Shown: piece by piece, positions 26,702-35,156 of the stretch
How the letters are laid out: each line of letters opens with the position of its first letter
How positions within the stretch are numbered: position 1 is the first letter of the stretch
Assembly (NCBI GenBank): GCA_026415655.1
Contig: JAOAGR010000003.1
Coordinates: 1 to 57,471 of the forward strand
Source of the DNA: Candidatus Dojkabacteria bacterium
GTDB lineage: Bacteria > Patescibacteriota > Dojkabacteria > JAOAGR01
Direction: 5' to 3'
DNA length: 57,471 nucleotides
The notes under the pieces: generated by a model
Databases searched by the model: none
What the model was told of the DNA's origin: nothing
What the model saw: the letters and a program-made list of their open reading frames with translations, nothing else
Translations under genes and position numbers: made by a program

Positions 26702-27283
26702 ATGAAGCTAATATACATTGGAAATCAGAATTCTTTTTTAAAGAAATATGGAGAAAAATATCTAAAATTTTATTTTTTATCTCCCCAAGAGGATAGTTAT
26801 ACAGTTGAATATGTTAAACATTTAATAAAAACATATTTTTTTTACAATAATATTACACTAGATGAGTGTATTGTGTTTTTAAAATCTGAGACATTTACTC
26901 CCATTGTCCAAAATATGCTATTGAAGCTAATCGAAGAAACCGAACGTAATATAGTTTTTATTTCTAAAAAAAATATTTTTCTGAAAACAGTTCTATCAAG
27001 GATGCAGATAGAATATGATAAAGATCTCGAATTGATTCAGGAACAAACTGTAAGCAAGCTATTTCAAAATACTCACGAGCTTGTAAATACTGTCAAATCA
27101 AAGGATAAAAAAGATAGGCAGGCTTATTTAGAGAGTGTTGAGTATCTTATATCCCAATGTAAAGACGTTAATATAATCATGTTGTTAGAAGATGTGTATA
27201 GAAAGATAAAAGCGAACTGTAATATTGATTCTGTTATAATTGATTTTCAATTTAAACTAAGGAAAAATGAGAAAAAAATTTAA
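26702..27283 (+). CDS. DNA polymerase III delta'-like clamp-loader protein, short form
   Basis: 193 residues. The middle matches the conserved part of HolB/delta': IVQNMLLKLIEETERNIVFI and then ILxxVLSRMQ, corresponding to the 'NALLKtLEEPP...SRC' signature. There is no Walker A, as in true delta', and the protein is about half normal length, with the AAA+ N-terminal strand region shortened and the collar domain reduced. It probably assists clamp loading, but a degenerate remnant is possible. It overlaps def by 17 bases, so the two are translationally coupled. Confidence 0.65.
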   Translation: MKLIYIGNQNSFLKKYGEKYLKFYFLSPQEDSYTVEYVKHLIKTYFFYNNITLDECIVFLKSETFTPIVQNMLLKLIEETERNIVFISKKNIFLKTVLSRMQIEYDKDLELIQEQTVSKLFQNTHELVNTVKSKDKKDRQAYLESVEYLISQCKDVNIIMLLEDVYRKIKANCNIDSVIIDFQFKLRKNEKKI

Positions 27284-27821
27284 TAAAATCTTACAGTACC
27301 CGGATCCTAAATTAAAACTTGTTTCTAAAGAGATTACATCAATTGATGCTGACGTTATTAGGCTTCTTGATGATTTAGAAAGATTATGTAGGAAGACATC
27401 AAAAGATGTCTTGATCGTCGGTTTATCAGCGGTGCAGGTGGGCTGGAATGTAAGGGTGTTCGTTGCTTTTGATTTAAATAAGGACAGATTTATTCGAGTC
27501 ATTAATCCTAAAGTGGTAGAATTAGATGAAAAACAATCGACAATTTGGGAAGGATGTGCATCGGTAGGTACTGGAGAAAATTCATTATTTGGTCCGGTAA
27601 AAAGACCGATGAGAGTTGTGTTAGAATTTCTTGATGATAATGGTAAGCCAAATAAAAAAGAGTTTAAAAATGAAATGAGTCATATAATTTTGCATGAGAT
27701 GGACCATCTCGATGGTATTATATTTCTTGAGAGAGTTGAGGATCATTCGAAAATCATTACAGCAAAAGAATTGGATAGGTATATGGCTTTACATGATGGC
27801 CAGATGCCACCTGTCGATTAA
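27267..27821 (+). CDS. def: Peptide deformylase
   Basis: 184 residues. It removes the formyl group from nascent N-termini. Motif 1 is GLSAVQVGW (a variant of GxGLAAPQ, with the catalytic Gln kept), motif 2 is WEGCASVG with the metal-binding Cys, and motif 3 is LHEMDHLDG with both metal-binding His and the catalytic Glu. The substitutions in motif 1 resemble divergent, type-III-like deformylases. Activity is likely because all metal and catalytic residues remain. It overlaps the delta'-like gene. Confidence 0.93.
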   Translation: MRKKFNKILQYPDPKLKLVSKEITSIDADVIRLLDDLERLCRKTSKDVLIVGLSAVQVGWNVRVFVAFDLNKDRFIRVINPKVVELDEKQSTIWEGCASVGTGENSLFGPVKRPMRVVLEFLDDNGKPNKKEFKNEMSHIILHEMDHLDGIIFLERVEDHSKIITAKELDRYMALHDGQMPPVD

Positions 27822-27874
27822 ATTAATAATTGGTTTTGATAAAAATTTATAAGTTTCAATAAAAATAATTGTTG

Positions 27875-27880
27875 TATAAT
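27875..27880 (+). promoter_or_regulatory. -10 box of gyrA
   Basis: Consensus TATAAT, seven bases before ATG 27888, predicting a leaderless gyrA mRNA. Confidence 0.5.
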
Positions 27881-27887
27881 CAAATCA

Positions 27888-30479
27888 ATGTCACAGATTC
27901 AAAATATAAAAGTCGTACCAGTCGAAGAAGAGTTGAAAAAGTCATACATCGATTATGCGATGAGTGTCATCGTTGCACGTGCACTTCCTGATGTACGTGA
28001 TGGATTAAAACCTGTTGTGAGAAGGATTCTTTATGCAATGTACAAAGATCGGATTCTACCCGATGGATCGTATAAAAAGTCGATGGGAGTTGTAGGTGAG
28101 GTATTAAAGAAATATCATCCTCATGGGGATGCATCCGTTTATGACGCATTAGCTAGGTTAGCCCAGGATTGGGTGATGAGATATCCGCTGATTGATGGAC
28201 AAGGAAATTTTGGATCTATTGATGGTGATTCACCGGCTGCTGCTAGGTATACTGAGGTTAGACTTGCCAAAATTACTACTAAGTTTCTTGAGGGTATAGA
28301 AAGCCAAACAGTCAATTTTGTACCGAACTATACTGGTGATGAATTGGAACCGTCAGTGTTACCTACACAGATACCAAATTTACTTATCAATGGTGCAGAT
28401 GGTATCGCTGTAGGTATGGCAACAAAAATACCTCCTCACAATCTTACTGAAATTGTTGATGCACTTATTTATTTGATTGATATTTATCTAAAAACTGTAG
28501 GGGTAAATTATTCTTTTTCCCAATATATAGCTAAAGATTATTATACTGCTAGAGATGCACAATTATCGGATATGTCTATTCCCTATCCTGATTTTGTGGT
28601 TGATGTAACTACCACTGAATTAATGAAGTATGTCAAGGGTCCTGATTTCCCTACTGGCGCAGAATTTATAGATGATGGGGGGTTGTTGCAAGCTTATGAA
28701 ACTGGTCGTGGACGGATTATCATGAGGGCGATTACCAAACTTGAGGAAACGACGAAGGGTCGTGTTCAAATAGTTGTAACAGAACTACCATACCAGGTAA
28801 ATAAGGCAAAATTGGCTGAAAGAATACATGATCTTTTAAAGGAAGAGAAAATTGATGGAATAAGTGATATACGAGATGAAAGTAATAGTAAAGAAGGCAT
28901 TAGATTAGTTTTAGAACTAAAAAAAGGTATCAATCCTCATGTACTTCTTAATAGGTTGTATCGCAATTCAGAAATGCAATTAGCATTTAATATAAACATG
29001 GTGGCTATTGTTGACGGGGAGCCTCATACACTGAGTCTTAAGAAAATATTGGAGTTATTCTTAAAACATAGAATAGAAATCGAAATAAGGTCCAAACTTT
29101 ATGAGGCTAATCAGAATGTCCAAAGAGAGCACATTTTCGAAGGATTGAAAAAAGCATTAGACTTTATTGATGAAATTATTGGTATTATTCGTAATTCACC
29201 AAATGCAGATATTGCAAAATCAAATTTAATGGATCGATTTGGTTTTACCGATGTACAAGCACAGGCTATATTGGATATGCAACTAAGAAGATTGGCTGCT
29301 CTTGAAAGAGCTAAGGTTGAAGAAGAACTGAATGAAGTAAGAAATTCTCTGGAACAAGCGCGAATATTTTTAGATTCACCAAATTTGATATTAAGTTATA
29401 TCAAATCCAATCTCGAAAATATAAAAAAACAGTTTGGTGATGAGAGAAAAACAAGAATAGTAAAACAAGATCAGAATGGACAATCAGATGAATTTGACCT
29501 AAGCCTAGTTGAAAAAAAAGATGTTATTGTTACTATATCAAAGGCCGGTTATATAAGACGAGTTGATATAAAAGAATTTAAATCACAATCACGCGGAGGA
29601 AAAGGAAGTGTTGGGGCTGTGACTAAAAAAGATGATTATGTAGAACACATCATTTACTGTGATACGCATAGCGAGCTTATTTTGTTTTCAAATAAAGGTA
29701 AAGCGTATACTCTAAAGGTAGCGGATATACCTGAGCAACAGAAAAAGTCAAAAGGAACACCTGTAATCAATTTTGTTTCCATAGACACTAATGAAACTAT
29801 AACTGCCGTATTAGTGAGACAGTTAAACAAAGAGATTATTGACGAAGACCAATCTCAAGAGGGAGAAATATTTGATAAAACTAAGTTTATTTTAATGTGT
29901 ACAAAACGTGGAATTGTCAAGAAAATAGATAAAAATGAAATATCGGAAATACGTAGAAACGGTATAAATGTAATAAATTTAGACGATGGTGATGAACTAA
30001 CTTTTGTGCGTAACATTGATGAAATTTCTGATGTTATTATTGTGACTAAACAAGCAAGAGCTGTGAGATTTAATAGTAAATCTGTGCGTGTAATGGGTCG
30101 TACGGCAAGAGGAATCACAGGTATTCGTTTGTTAAATAACGATATCGTAATCATGATGGACGTTGTAAGAATTAATGAAGATCGCATACTGACTGTTACG
30201 GAGAAAGGCTATGGAAAAATGACTTCGTTGTCAGAATATCCTACCAAAGGAAGAGCCACAAAAGGAATGCTTGCACATAAAATTACTCCCAAAACGGGTT
30301 ATATAAAATCAGCTCGTATCATAGATCATCCAGATAGAGATCTTTTAATATTATCAGTACAAGGTAAATCAATCAGAATAAATGTAAAAGATATAAAAGA
30401 AAGTGGACGTGTGACGAGTGGGGTGATTTTGTTTAAATTGGATGAGGATGATCGTGTTGCATCTATTGCAGTGATATGA
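27888..30479 (+). CDS. gyrA: DNA gyrase subunit A
   Basis: 863 residues. The breakage-reunion domain (about 1-530) has the DALARLAQDW region and the catalytic Tyr121 in SPAAARYTEVRL. The C-terminal beta-pinwheel (about 545-863) wraps DNA. The gyrase signature GyrA-box appears as QSRGGKGSVG, which separates gyrase from topoisomerase IV. An insertion near 195-225 (YFSQ-like segment between EIVDALIYLID and PDFVVDVTTTE) lengthens the tower region slightly. GyrB is encoded 12 kb downstream on the same strand. Its stop overlaps the next gene (ATGA). Confidence 0.97.
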   Translation: MSQIQNIKVVPVEEELKKSYIDYAMSVIVARALPDVRDGLKPVVRRILYAMYKDRILPDGSYKKSMGVVGEVLKKYHPHGDASVYDALARLAQDWVMRYPLIDGQGNFGSIDGDSPAAARYTEVRLAKITTKFLEGIESQTVNFVPNYTGDELEPSVLPTQIPNLLINGADGIAVGMATKIPPHNLTEIVDALIYLIDIYLKTVGVNYSFSQYIAKDYYTARDAQLSDMSIPYPDFVVDVTTTELMKYVKGPDFPTGAEFIDDGGLLQAYETGRGRIIMRAITKLEETTKGRVQIVVTELPYQVNKAKLAERIHDLLKEEKIDGISDIRDESNSKEGIRLVLELKKGINPHVLLNRLYRNSEMQLAFNINMVAIVDGEPHTLSLKKILELFLKHRIEIEIRSKLYEANQNVQREHIFEGLKKALDFIDEIIGIIRNSPNADIAKSNLMDRFGFTDVQAQAILDMQLRRLAALERAKVEEELNEVRNSLEQARIFLDSPNLILSYIKSNLENIKKQFGDERKTRIVKQDQNGQSDEFDLSLVEKKDVIVTISKAGYIRRVDIKEFKSQSRGGKGSVGAVTKKDDYVEHIIYCDTHSELILFSNKGKAYTLKVADIPEQQKKSKGTPVINFVSIDTNETITAVLVRQLNKEIIDEDQSQEGEIFDKTKFILMCTKRGIVKKIDKNEISEIRRNGINVINLDDGDELTFVRNIDEISDVIIVTKQARAVRFNSKSVRVMGRTARGITGIRLLNNDIVIMMDVVRINEDRILTVTEKGYGKMTSLSEYPTKGRATKGMLAHKITPKTGYIKSARIIDHPDRDLLILSVQGKSIRINVKDIKESGRVTSGVILFKLDEDDRVASIAVI

Positions 30480-31255
30480 AAGGTATTTTATCTAAAATTT
30501 TAGTTTTAAATATTAATGTTCTTGTTCTTTTGTGTATTTTATATTTTCTATTTAGCAATAATATTTTTGCCTCTGATAAATTAGGAAATTTTCAAAATCA
30601 GACTAATTTTGAATCAGTAAGTTATGTTGATCACAATGATTATGTTGACAAATTAGTTTCATATTTAAAGGTACAACTTGATCAAAATGTAGATAAAAAA
30701 CAAGATAATAATGCAAATACGGAAATTGAGTACAAATCTCACACTCCAAAACAACCGATATCATCAACAAATAACAGATCATCTCAAAATAAGACTAGCC
30801 CAAACAAGACCACAAATAAAACAACGAATAAAGTAAGCTTAACTCCGAGTGTGACTTTATCCCCTACTCCAGCTACAGGCGAATCACAAGATGCTACTGA
30901 CAATGCAGAAGCAAAAAGATCACGTGATGATGATAGAAAGAAAATTATTCTAGTTTTATTAAAACAAATTGAGAGTTATAGATATTTTTATAATCATCTG
31001 CCAGAGCTTTATATAAACAAGTCATATGCCACAAATATGGGAACACCTTCGAATAAAATATATTTGTACACAAGTAGGATTAATACCAGTGATACCTTGG
31101 TAGTAGATATATCTCCTACTGAGTATGAATTTTTAAGAGTAGAAAATTGTAGTGAGTATACAGATAAGAGCCATATACAATATGTTTTTGAACCTGATGG
31201 ACGGTTATATCTTTGTGCGGAGTATGATAAATCAAAGATTTATATAGAGCCATAG
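30476..31255 (+). CDS. Membrane-anchored pseudopilin-like protein
   Basis: 259 residues. A signal-anchor (about 8-29) is followed by a Thr/Ser/Asn/Pro-rich linker (about 80-140) with repeated NKTTNK units. A C-terminal domain opens with a helix (KKIILVLLKQIESYRYFYNHLPEL) reminiscent of the alpha1-C helix of pseudopilins, where an 'I..AL..Y...NG.YP' pattern is usual. Two cysteines (near CSEY and YLCAEY) may form a disulfide. No prepilin cleavage site is visible. It overlaps gyrA by four bases. The pilin link is tentative and rests on the helix pattern and the nearby pilus genes. Confidence 0.5.
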   Translation: MKGILSKILVLNINVLVLLCILYFLFSNNIFASDKLGNFQNQTNFESVSYVDHNDYVDKLVSYLKVQLDQNVDKKQDNNANTEIEYKSHTPKQPISSTNNRSSQNKTSPNKTTNKTTNKVSLTPSVTLSPTPATGESQDATDNAEAKRSRDDDRKKIILVLLKQIESYRYFYNHLPELYINKSYATNMGTPSNKIYLYTSRINTSDTLVVDISPTEYEFLRVENCSEYTDKSHIQYVFEPDGRLYLCAEYDKSKIYIEP

Positions 31256-31262
31256 ATTTTGA

Positions 31263-31268
31263 TATAAT
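31263..31268 (+). promoter_or_regulatory. -10 box of tRNA-Pro
   Basis: TATAAT ending nine bases before the mature tRNA, as expected for a start a few bases upstream of it. Confidence 0.5.
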
Positions 31269-31277
31269 AAAAATGAT

Positions 31278-31354
31278 CGGGGTATAGCTTAGTTGGCTAA
31301 AGCGCAAGGCTGGGGGTCTTGAGATCAGCAGTTCGAGTCTGCTTACCCCGACCA
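31278..31354 (+). tRNA. tRNA-Pro (GGG anticodon)
   Basis: A full cloverleaf: acceptor CGGGGTA/TACCCCG with seven pairs, D-arm GCTT/AAGC, anticodon stem CAAGG/TCTTG with loop CTGGGGG (GGG = Pro), T-arm AGCAG-TTCGAGT-CTGCT, discriminator A and an encoded CCA at 31352-31354. Confidence 0.96.
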
Positions 31355-31378
31355 ATTATCATTAGCTATTTCTTGTCA

Positions 31379-31813
31379 ATGAAAAGTTCAAATATTTATA
31401 AGTTTAAAAAAAGAGAAGAATTTATAGAAAAACAGAAGAAAATAAATTCTTATCTTGCTACTATTTTCTTTTTGCTTACGTGTGGTATTTTCACCTATGC
31501 AATTTTGTCTATGTTGGGCATATTTAATACCACAAGACAGGTTGTTGATCAGCCTTTTAAAACTGCGGAAAGGAAAATTCAGAATGATATTTTTTATCAA
31601 GCGGAACAGTATGCAAAAAATAATATACCTTATTTTGATCCTGATGGGAGATTTTCGATAGAATTTTTTACGCCTGCTGTAAGTGATCATGTGGTTGTTT
31701 ATATATTTGATAGAGAAAATCCAGATAGAGCAAAAGCTGATGCTGATTCCATAATCGAATTGGCTAAAAGAAATGTAAAAATAAATAAGGTTACTTATAT
31801 TCAATCGGAGTAA
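31379..31813 (+). CDS. Small single-pass membrane protein, unknown
   Basis: 144 residues from ATG 31379. Longer in-frame starts would run through tRNA-Pro and are rejected. A basic N-terminus (about 1-22) is followed by one transmembrane segment (about 25-47) and an extracytoplasmic domain of about 95 residues with mixed alpha/beta character. I recognise no family. It sits 24 bases after the tRNA and directly before the prepilin cluster. A role in pilus assembly is possible but unproven. Confidence 0.6.
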   Translation: MKSSNIYKFKKREEFIEKQKKINSYLATIFFLLTCGIFTYAILSMLGIFNTTRQVVDQPFKTAERKIQNDIFYQAEQYAKNNIPYFDPDGRFSIEFFTPAVSDHVVVYIFDRENPDRAKADADSIIELAKRNVKINKVTYIQSE

Positions 31814-31837
31814 TTCTTGCATTGAGATCAAGAATTT

Positions 31838-31843
31838 TATATT
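31838..31843 (+). promoter_or_regulatory. Predicted -10 box of the prepilin cluster
   Basis: TATATT, six bases before ATG 31850. A second TATAAT (31846-31851) overlaps the first ATG itself and cannot serve that start. Confidence 0.4.
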
Positions 31844-31849
31844 GTTATA

Positions 31850-32587
31850 ATGATGAATATTAATTTGAAGGGATTTACACTTATAGAAATAATTGTCGTA
31901 ATGACCATAATTGTCTTTTTGACTGCATCAACGATTGCGGGGGTATTTTATATACAAGATGCCTCACTTTTAGATAATGCGGTACGTGAAATACGTTCTT
32001 TTTTGCTTGGGGCTCAGTCTGTAGCTCAGAGTAAATTTGTTGTTGCTGATGGAGATATATTTGCGAATAATAATGGAGTTGTTATAGGGACTTATGTCAA
32101 GATAGATAATCAACAAGGGGCATCAGAGATAAGGTTGGTTCGAGGTGTGATATATTTTACCCCATTAAGAAATACTTTTGCTCCAGAAAAGGTCGCCTCT
32201 GAAATACAAAAGTTGTTTAATACTACTAGTGCAATAAGTCTTTCATGTACCAGCAGAGATGATTTTCGAGTTAACAGTAGTACATATAAGATTCGTGCAG
32301 TTATTAATGATTTAACACCTTATGATGCAAAATGTAAAGAATCAAGTGACTTGGACGTGTTTCTGGAAAAAACAATTAAAGGTGTACGGTATGATTCTTC
32401 CTCATCAACTTGTGGTGGTTATATATTTTTTTCAGCTGGTTATACAAAGATCCTTGCTAAGGATATAAATATAAATACAAACGGATCTTGTGCCATCAAG
32501 ATAAAGACTAATTCTATTTTAAGTGTTGTAAATACTATAAATATATCAAAAGATGGCTATATAAGAATATGTGGTTCGGGTTGTTAA
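31850..32587 (+). CDS. Type IV prepilin-like protein
   Basis: 245 residues. A short basic leader ends in a type III signal, LKGFTLIEIIVVMTIIVFL: Gly before the cut, Phe at +1 and Glu at +5, then a hydrophobic helix. It should be processed and methylated by a prepilin peptidase, which is not in the window. The long globular domain (about 30-245) has four cysteines and ends ICGSGC. This looks like a GspH/FimT-type minor pilin rather than a short major pilin. Its stop overlaps the next prepilin gene by 19 bases. It is the first of four linked pilin-like genes. Confidence 0.85.
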   Translation: MMNINLKGFTLIEIIVVMTIIVFLTASTIAGVFYIQDASLLDNAVREIRSFLLGAQSVAQSKFVVADGDIFANNNGVVIGTYVKIDNQQGASEIRLVRGVIYFTPLRNTFAPEKVASEIQKLFNTTSAISLSCTSRDDFRVNSSTYKIRAVINDLTPYDAKCKESSDLDVFLEKTIKGVRYDSSSSTCGGYIFFSAGYTKILAKDININTNGSCAIKIKTNSILSVVNTINISKDGYIRICGSGC

Positions 32588-33213
32588 ACAAAAAACTGAA
32601 TAACTGCTTGTTTAGTAAATTAAAAGCATTTACGCTTGTTGATCTGTTGGTCGGTATGGCTGTGAGTAGCATTGTACTTACTACAGTGGCAGTTTTTTCT
32701 ATTAGCATTTATCTAAAGGCGGAAACTAATACGGTGCGTGAGGCATTAAACCAAATCATCAATATTTTAGCAGAACAACAGAAGTATGTATTTGATGTAT
32801 TAGCGTACGCAAAACAACAAAATTTGCCAAACAAGGATCGACTTCGAGTTCAATTCTTTCCTAATCAGCAAAATACAATAGATGACTTCGATACATTTTG
32901 TAATAGTACAGATTCAGTCCATTACTCTATGTTTATTGATAATAATATAATCAATAATTCGAACAATTCATTAACTATTAGGTTTAGTAAGTTAAATTCT
33001 ACTACTTATGCAAACTATCAAGGTCCTGTCTTTGCGGGAGTACGCAATTCTCGTATTAATACTAAAAATATAAAGCTATTAATTGAGAGAAAAAGAGAGA
33101 ATAATAACTATTTAGTTTTGATCACAAATGTAATATATGAATACGATACAGTTCGTAAAGTAACAGTGCCAAGCTATCAATTGAGAATAAACAGAAATTC
33201 GGTATGCGATTAA
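32569..33213 (+). CDS. Type IV prepilin-like minor pilin with Asp at +5
   Basis: 214 residues. The class III signal reads LKAFTLVDLLVGMAV. Ala replaces Gly before the cleavage point and Asp replaces the invariant Glu at +5. Both are tolerated in some minor pilins of the GspJ/PilW kind; GspK is the classical pilin lacking Glu5. This may mark the tip of the filament, where the Glu5 salt bridge to the next subunit is not needed (inference). It overlaps both neighbours and is translationally coupled. Confidence 0.75.
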   Translation: MWFGLLNKKLNNCLFSKLKAFTLVDLLVGMAVSSIVLTTVAVFSISIYLKAETNTVREALNQIINILAEQQKYVFDVLAYAKQQNLPNKDRLRVQFFPNQQNTIDDFDTFCNSTDSVHYSMFIDNNIINNSNNSLTIRFSKLNSTTYANYQGPVFAGVRNSRINTKNIKLLIERKRENNNYLVLITNVIYEYDTVRKVTVPSYQLRINRNSVCD

Positions 33214-33833
33214 ATCTTGCATTAAAAACTAATTTATTACATAAAAAAATATCTGGATTTTCACTTATTGAGCTTTTGATATCTATGGTTATATTTATGG
33301 TGGTTTTATTGGTTTTGTCTACACTTTTTATGCGAGTTTTGGATTTGTCTGTAGCTCAGGATGCTAAAAATTCTTTTTTAACTCAGATACAAAATATAGC
33401 GTTAAACATAAAAAATACATTTAGAAATACAAAAAGTTTTGTTGTCTGCTCCCAAAATAATAATATGAGTAGTAATGCTGCTATAGTCATGAGCTTAAAT
33501 AACGATGATATAAAGATAGTAAGGTATGCAAACCGCAGCTTGGAAGAGAAAACAATTAGTGTAACACGTGATTTAGGTGGAAGTAGTAATTCATCTAATA
33601 ATAGTAGTTATTGTGATTATAATTCATCTATGTCGCGGATGCATGCTGCTAATGTTCAAATAAATTCATTTCTTATAAATGTCAAATCGGATATACCTAG
33701 TATACAAATAATTTACATTACAATAAATGCCTGTTCTAGAGATTTATTACCAAGATTGAACTTATATCATTGTGACGGTAGTAATTCTTCTGAATATAGA
33801 TATTCTTTTGCGGTTGTTGCAAGAAATAAATAA
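33204..33833 (+). CDS. Type IV prepilin-like minor pilin
   Basis: 209 residues. A 16-residue basic leader ends in KISGFSLIELLISMVIF, a canonical prepilin cleavage site with Glu at +5. The globular domain carries an Asn/Ser-rich loop (about 125-145) and several cysteines. It most resembles PilW/GspJ-type minor pilins by position and length. It overlaps the upstream gene by ten bases and is followed 20 bases later by the PilX-like gene, so the four form an operon. Confidence 0.82.
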   Translation: MRLNLALKTNLLHKKISGFSLIELLISMVIFMVVLLVLSTLFMRVLDLSVAQDAKNSFLTQIQNIALNIKNTFRNTKSFVVCSQNNNMSSNAAIVMSLNNDDIKIVRYANRSLEEKTISVTRDLGGSSNSSNNSSYCDYNSSMSRMHAANVQINSFLINVKSDIPSIQIIYITINACSRDLLPRLNLYHCDGSNSSEYRYSFAVVARNK

Positions 33834-33853
33834 ATTAGTCAAAATATTTGTAA

Positions 33854-34705
33854 ATGCTAGACATCAAAATTTATTTAAACAAAAAGTTTGCTGGTAATGC
33901 GCTTCTTCTGATATTGATAATTAGCGTAGTTATGGTAGCTATACTACTTAGCATATCCGATAGACTTATCAATACAGAGTTTAGTATAGCACGTACTTCG
34001 GAGTATGAAAGATCCTTGCTATATTCAGAAGGTTTTATTAATAACATAGTTTCTCTGTATGACAACATTCAATTTAAAAACTGCATAAGCAATACCGTGC
34101 CAGGCCTTGAATTTACTGATATTTCCGGTTGTTTCAACACTCTGGGTGGTGTAAATTTAGATAATCAACAATTAAAAGTTTATGCTAAGGCAACTCAAGA
34201 TAATCGTGTGAGTATCTCTCGTGGGCAGACTTTGATTTTGAGATTGGTTGAATCACTTGGTAATCCTCAAAATGCACCTATTATCGGGAACGTTGTTGCA
34301 AATATACAAAATTGCGGTAACAACGGTCTGAGAGACTTCATTTTTACAAGAGTTGGTTGGTACAATAATCGGATAATTGTCGGTAAATACAGGGGTACCG
34401 AGTCGACTATTCCACATATAAGCTGGATACATGTTGTGGACAAACGACAAACACCAAATCAGCCCAGTTACCCTACCCTTTATATTTCGGCCAGATATAT
34501 TGGTACTAGTGCAAATTGTCAGATAGGTTTTGATGTGTATAATAATTCTAATAATCAAGTTATCGCTTCAACTCGATCTTTGGAAATACTTTTACAGTCT
34601 AATGTTTATTTGGGAGCAAATTCTTTAGTATATTTCAGATTGCCTACTGGCGGTAGAACTCTGGTTACTGATAGTATCTATGATTATGTGTATTTTGAAC
34701 AATAA
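33854..34705 (+). CDS. PilX-like minor pilin
   Basis: 283 residues. The N-terminus KKFAGNALLLILIISVVMVAIL is a pilin-type helix with an Asn where most pilins have Glu, as in PilX/GspK-like proteins that often read 'G.ALI..L.....'. The rest is a large beta-rich domain with paired cysteines. In pilus systems PilX-like proteins bind the PilY1 tip adhesin. Here a 1272-residue secreted protein follows after one intervening gene, matching that order. The assignment is by pattern and context. Confidence 0.6.
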   Translation: MLDIKIYLNKKFAGNALLLILIISVVMVAILLSISDRLINTEFSIARTSEYERSLLYSEGFINNIVSLYDNIQFKNCISNTVPGLEFTDISGCFNTLGGVNLDNQQLKVYAKATQDNRVSISRGQTLILRLVESLGNPQNAPIIGNVVANIQNCGNNGLRDFIFTRVGWYNNRIIVGKYRGTESTIPHISWIHVVDKRQTPNQPSYPTLYISARYIGTSANCQIGFDVYNNSNNQVIASTRSLEILLQSNVYLGANSLVYFRLPTGGRTLVTDSIYDYVYFEQ

Positions 34706-34708
34706 ATA

Positions 34709-34737
34709 TTGACATGGCTATTAAAACTAGATAAATT
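34709..34737 (+). promoter_or_regulatory. Promoter of the response-regulator gene
   Basis: Consensus -35 TTGACA (34709-34714), exactly 17 bases, then TAAATT (34732-34737). Eight bases separate it from ATG 34746. It is the clearest two-box promoter in the window. Confidence 0.6.
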
Positions 34738-34745
34738 AATCTTAT

Positions 34746-35156
34746 ATGAATCAAGATAATAATGTCTTTGATAAAAAAATTTTCATACTTGATGATGAGG
34801 AGGATATATTGGAAGTATTGACTGAGGCCTTAAATAGCGCTGGATTTCATGATATTGATACTGCAATTCGTGGTGAAGAAGCATTAGAAAAAATAGCTCA
34901 AAAAAAGTATGACTTACTGTTGCTAGATATAATGATGCCTGAAGGGATAAATGGTATTGATGTACTAGATAAGGTCAAAACGAATCCAGATAAATATGGG
35001 ACTCCGATCGTTATCATGTTAACAAATGTGGGTATATCGAGTACTATCAAATATGCATTTGAAAAAGGAGCTGATGCGTATTTAAATAAAATGGCAATGT
35101 CAAACAAGAGCATAATCGAAAGTGTAAAAAAATATCTAAACGGATTTAGGGTATGA
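34746..35156 (+). CDS. Stand-alone response regulator receiver protein (CheY-like)
   Basis: 136 residues, a single REC domain with no output domain. The phosphorylation pocket is complete: the acidic pair in LDDEEDI near residue 16, phospho-acceptor Asp61 in LLLDIMMPEG, the IVIMLTN strand, and Lys near 115 in YLNKM. No histidine kinase is encoded in the window. Standing between minor pilins and the large secreted protein, it may control pilus function by protein contact, as PilG/PilH/CheY do elsewhere (inference). Its stop overlaps the next gene start (ATGA), so the two are translated together. Confidence 0.9.
   Translation: MNQDNNVFDKKIFILDDEEDILEVLTEALNSAGFHDIDTAIRGEEALEKIAQKKYDLLLLDIMMPEGINGIDVLDKVKTNPDKYGTPIVIMLTNVGISSTIKYAFEKGADAYLNKMAMSNKSIIESVKKYLNGFRV

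Noticed and set aside
31319-31378. Longer N-terminus for the 31379 membrane protein
   Set aside because: The extension would be read through the tRNA-Pro gene. The ATG at 31379 is directly before the basic N-terminus and membrane helix.
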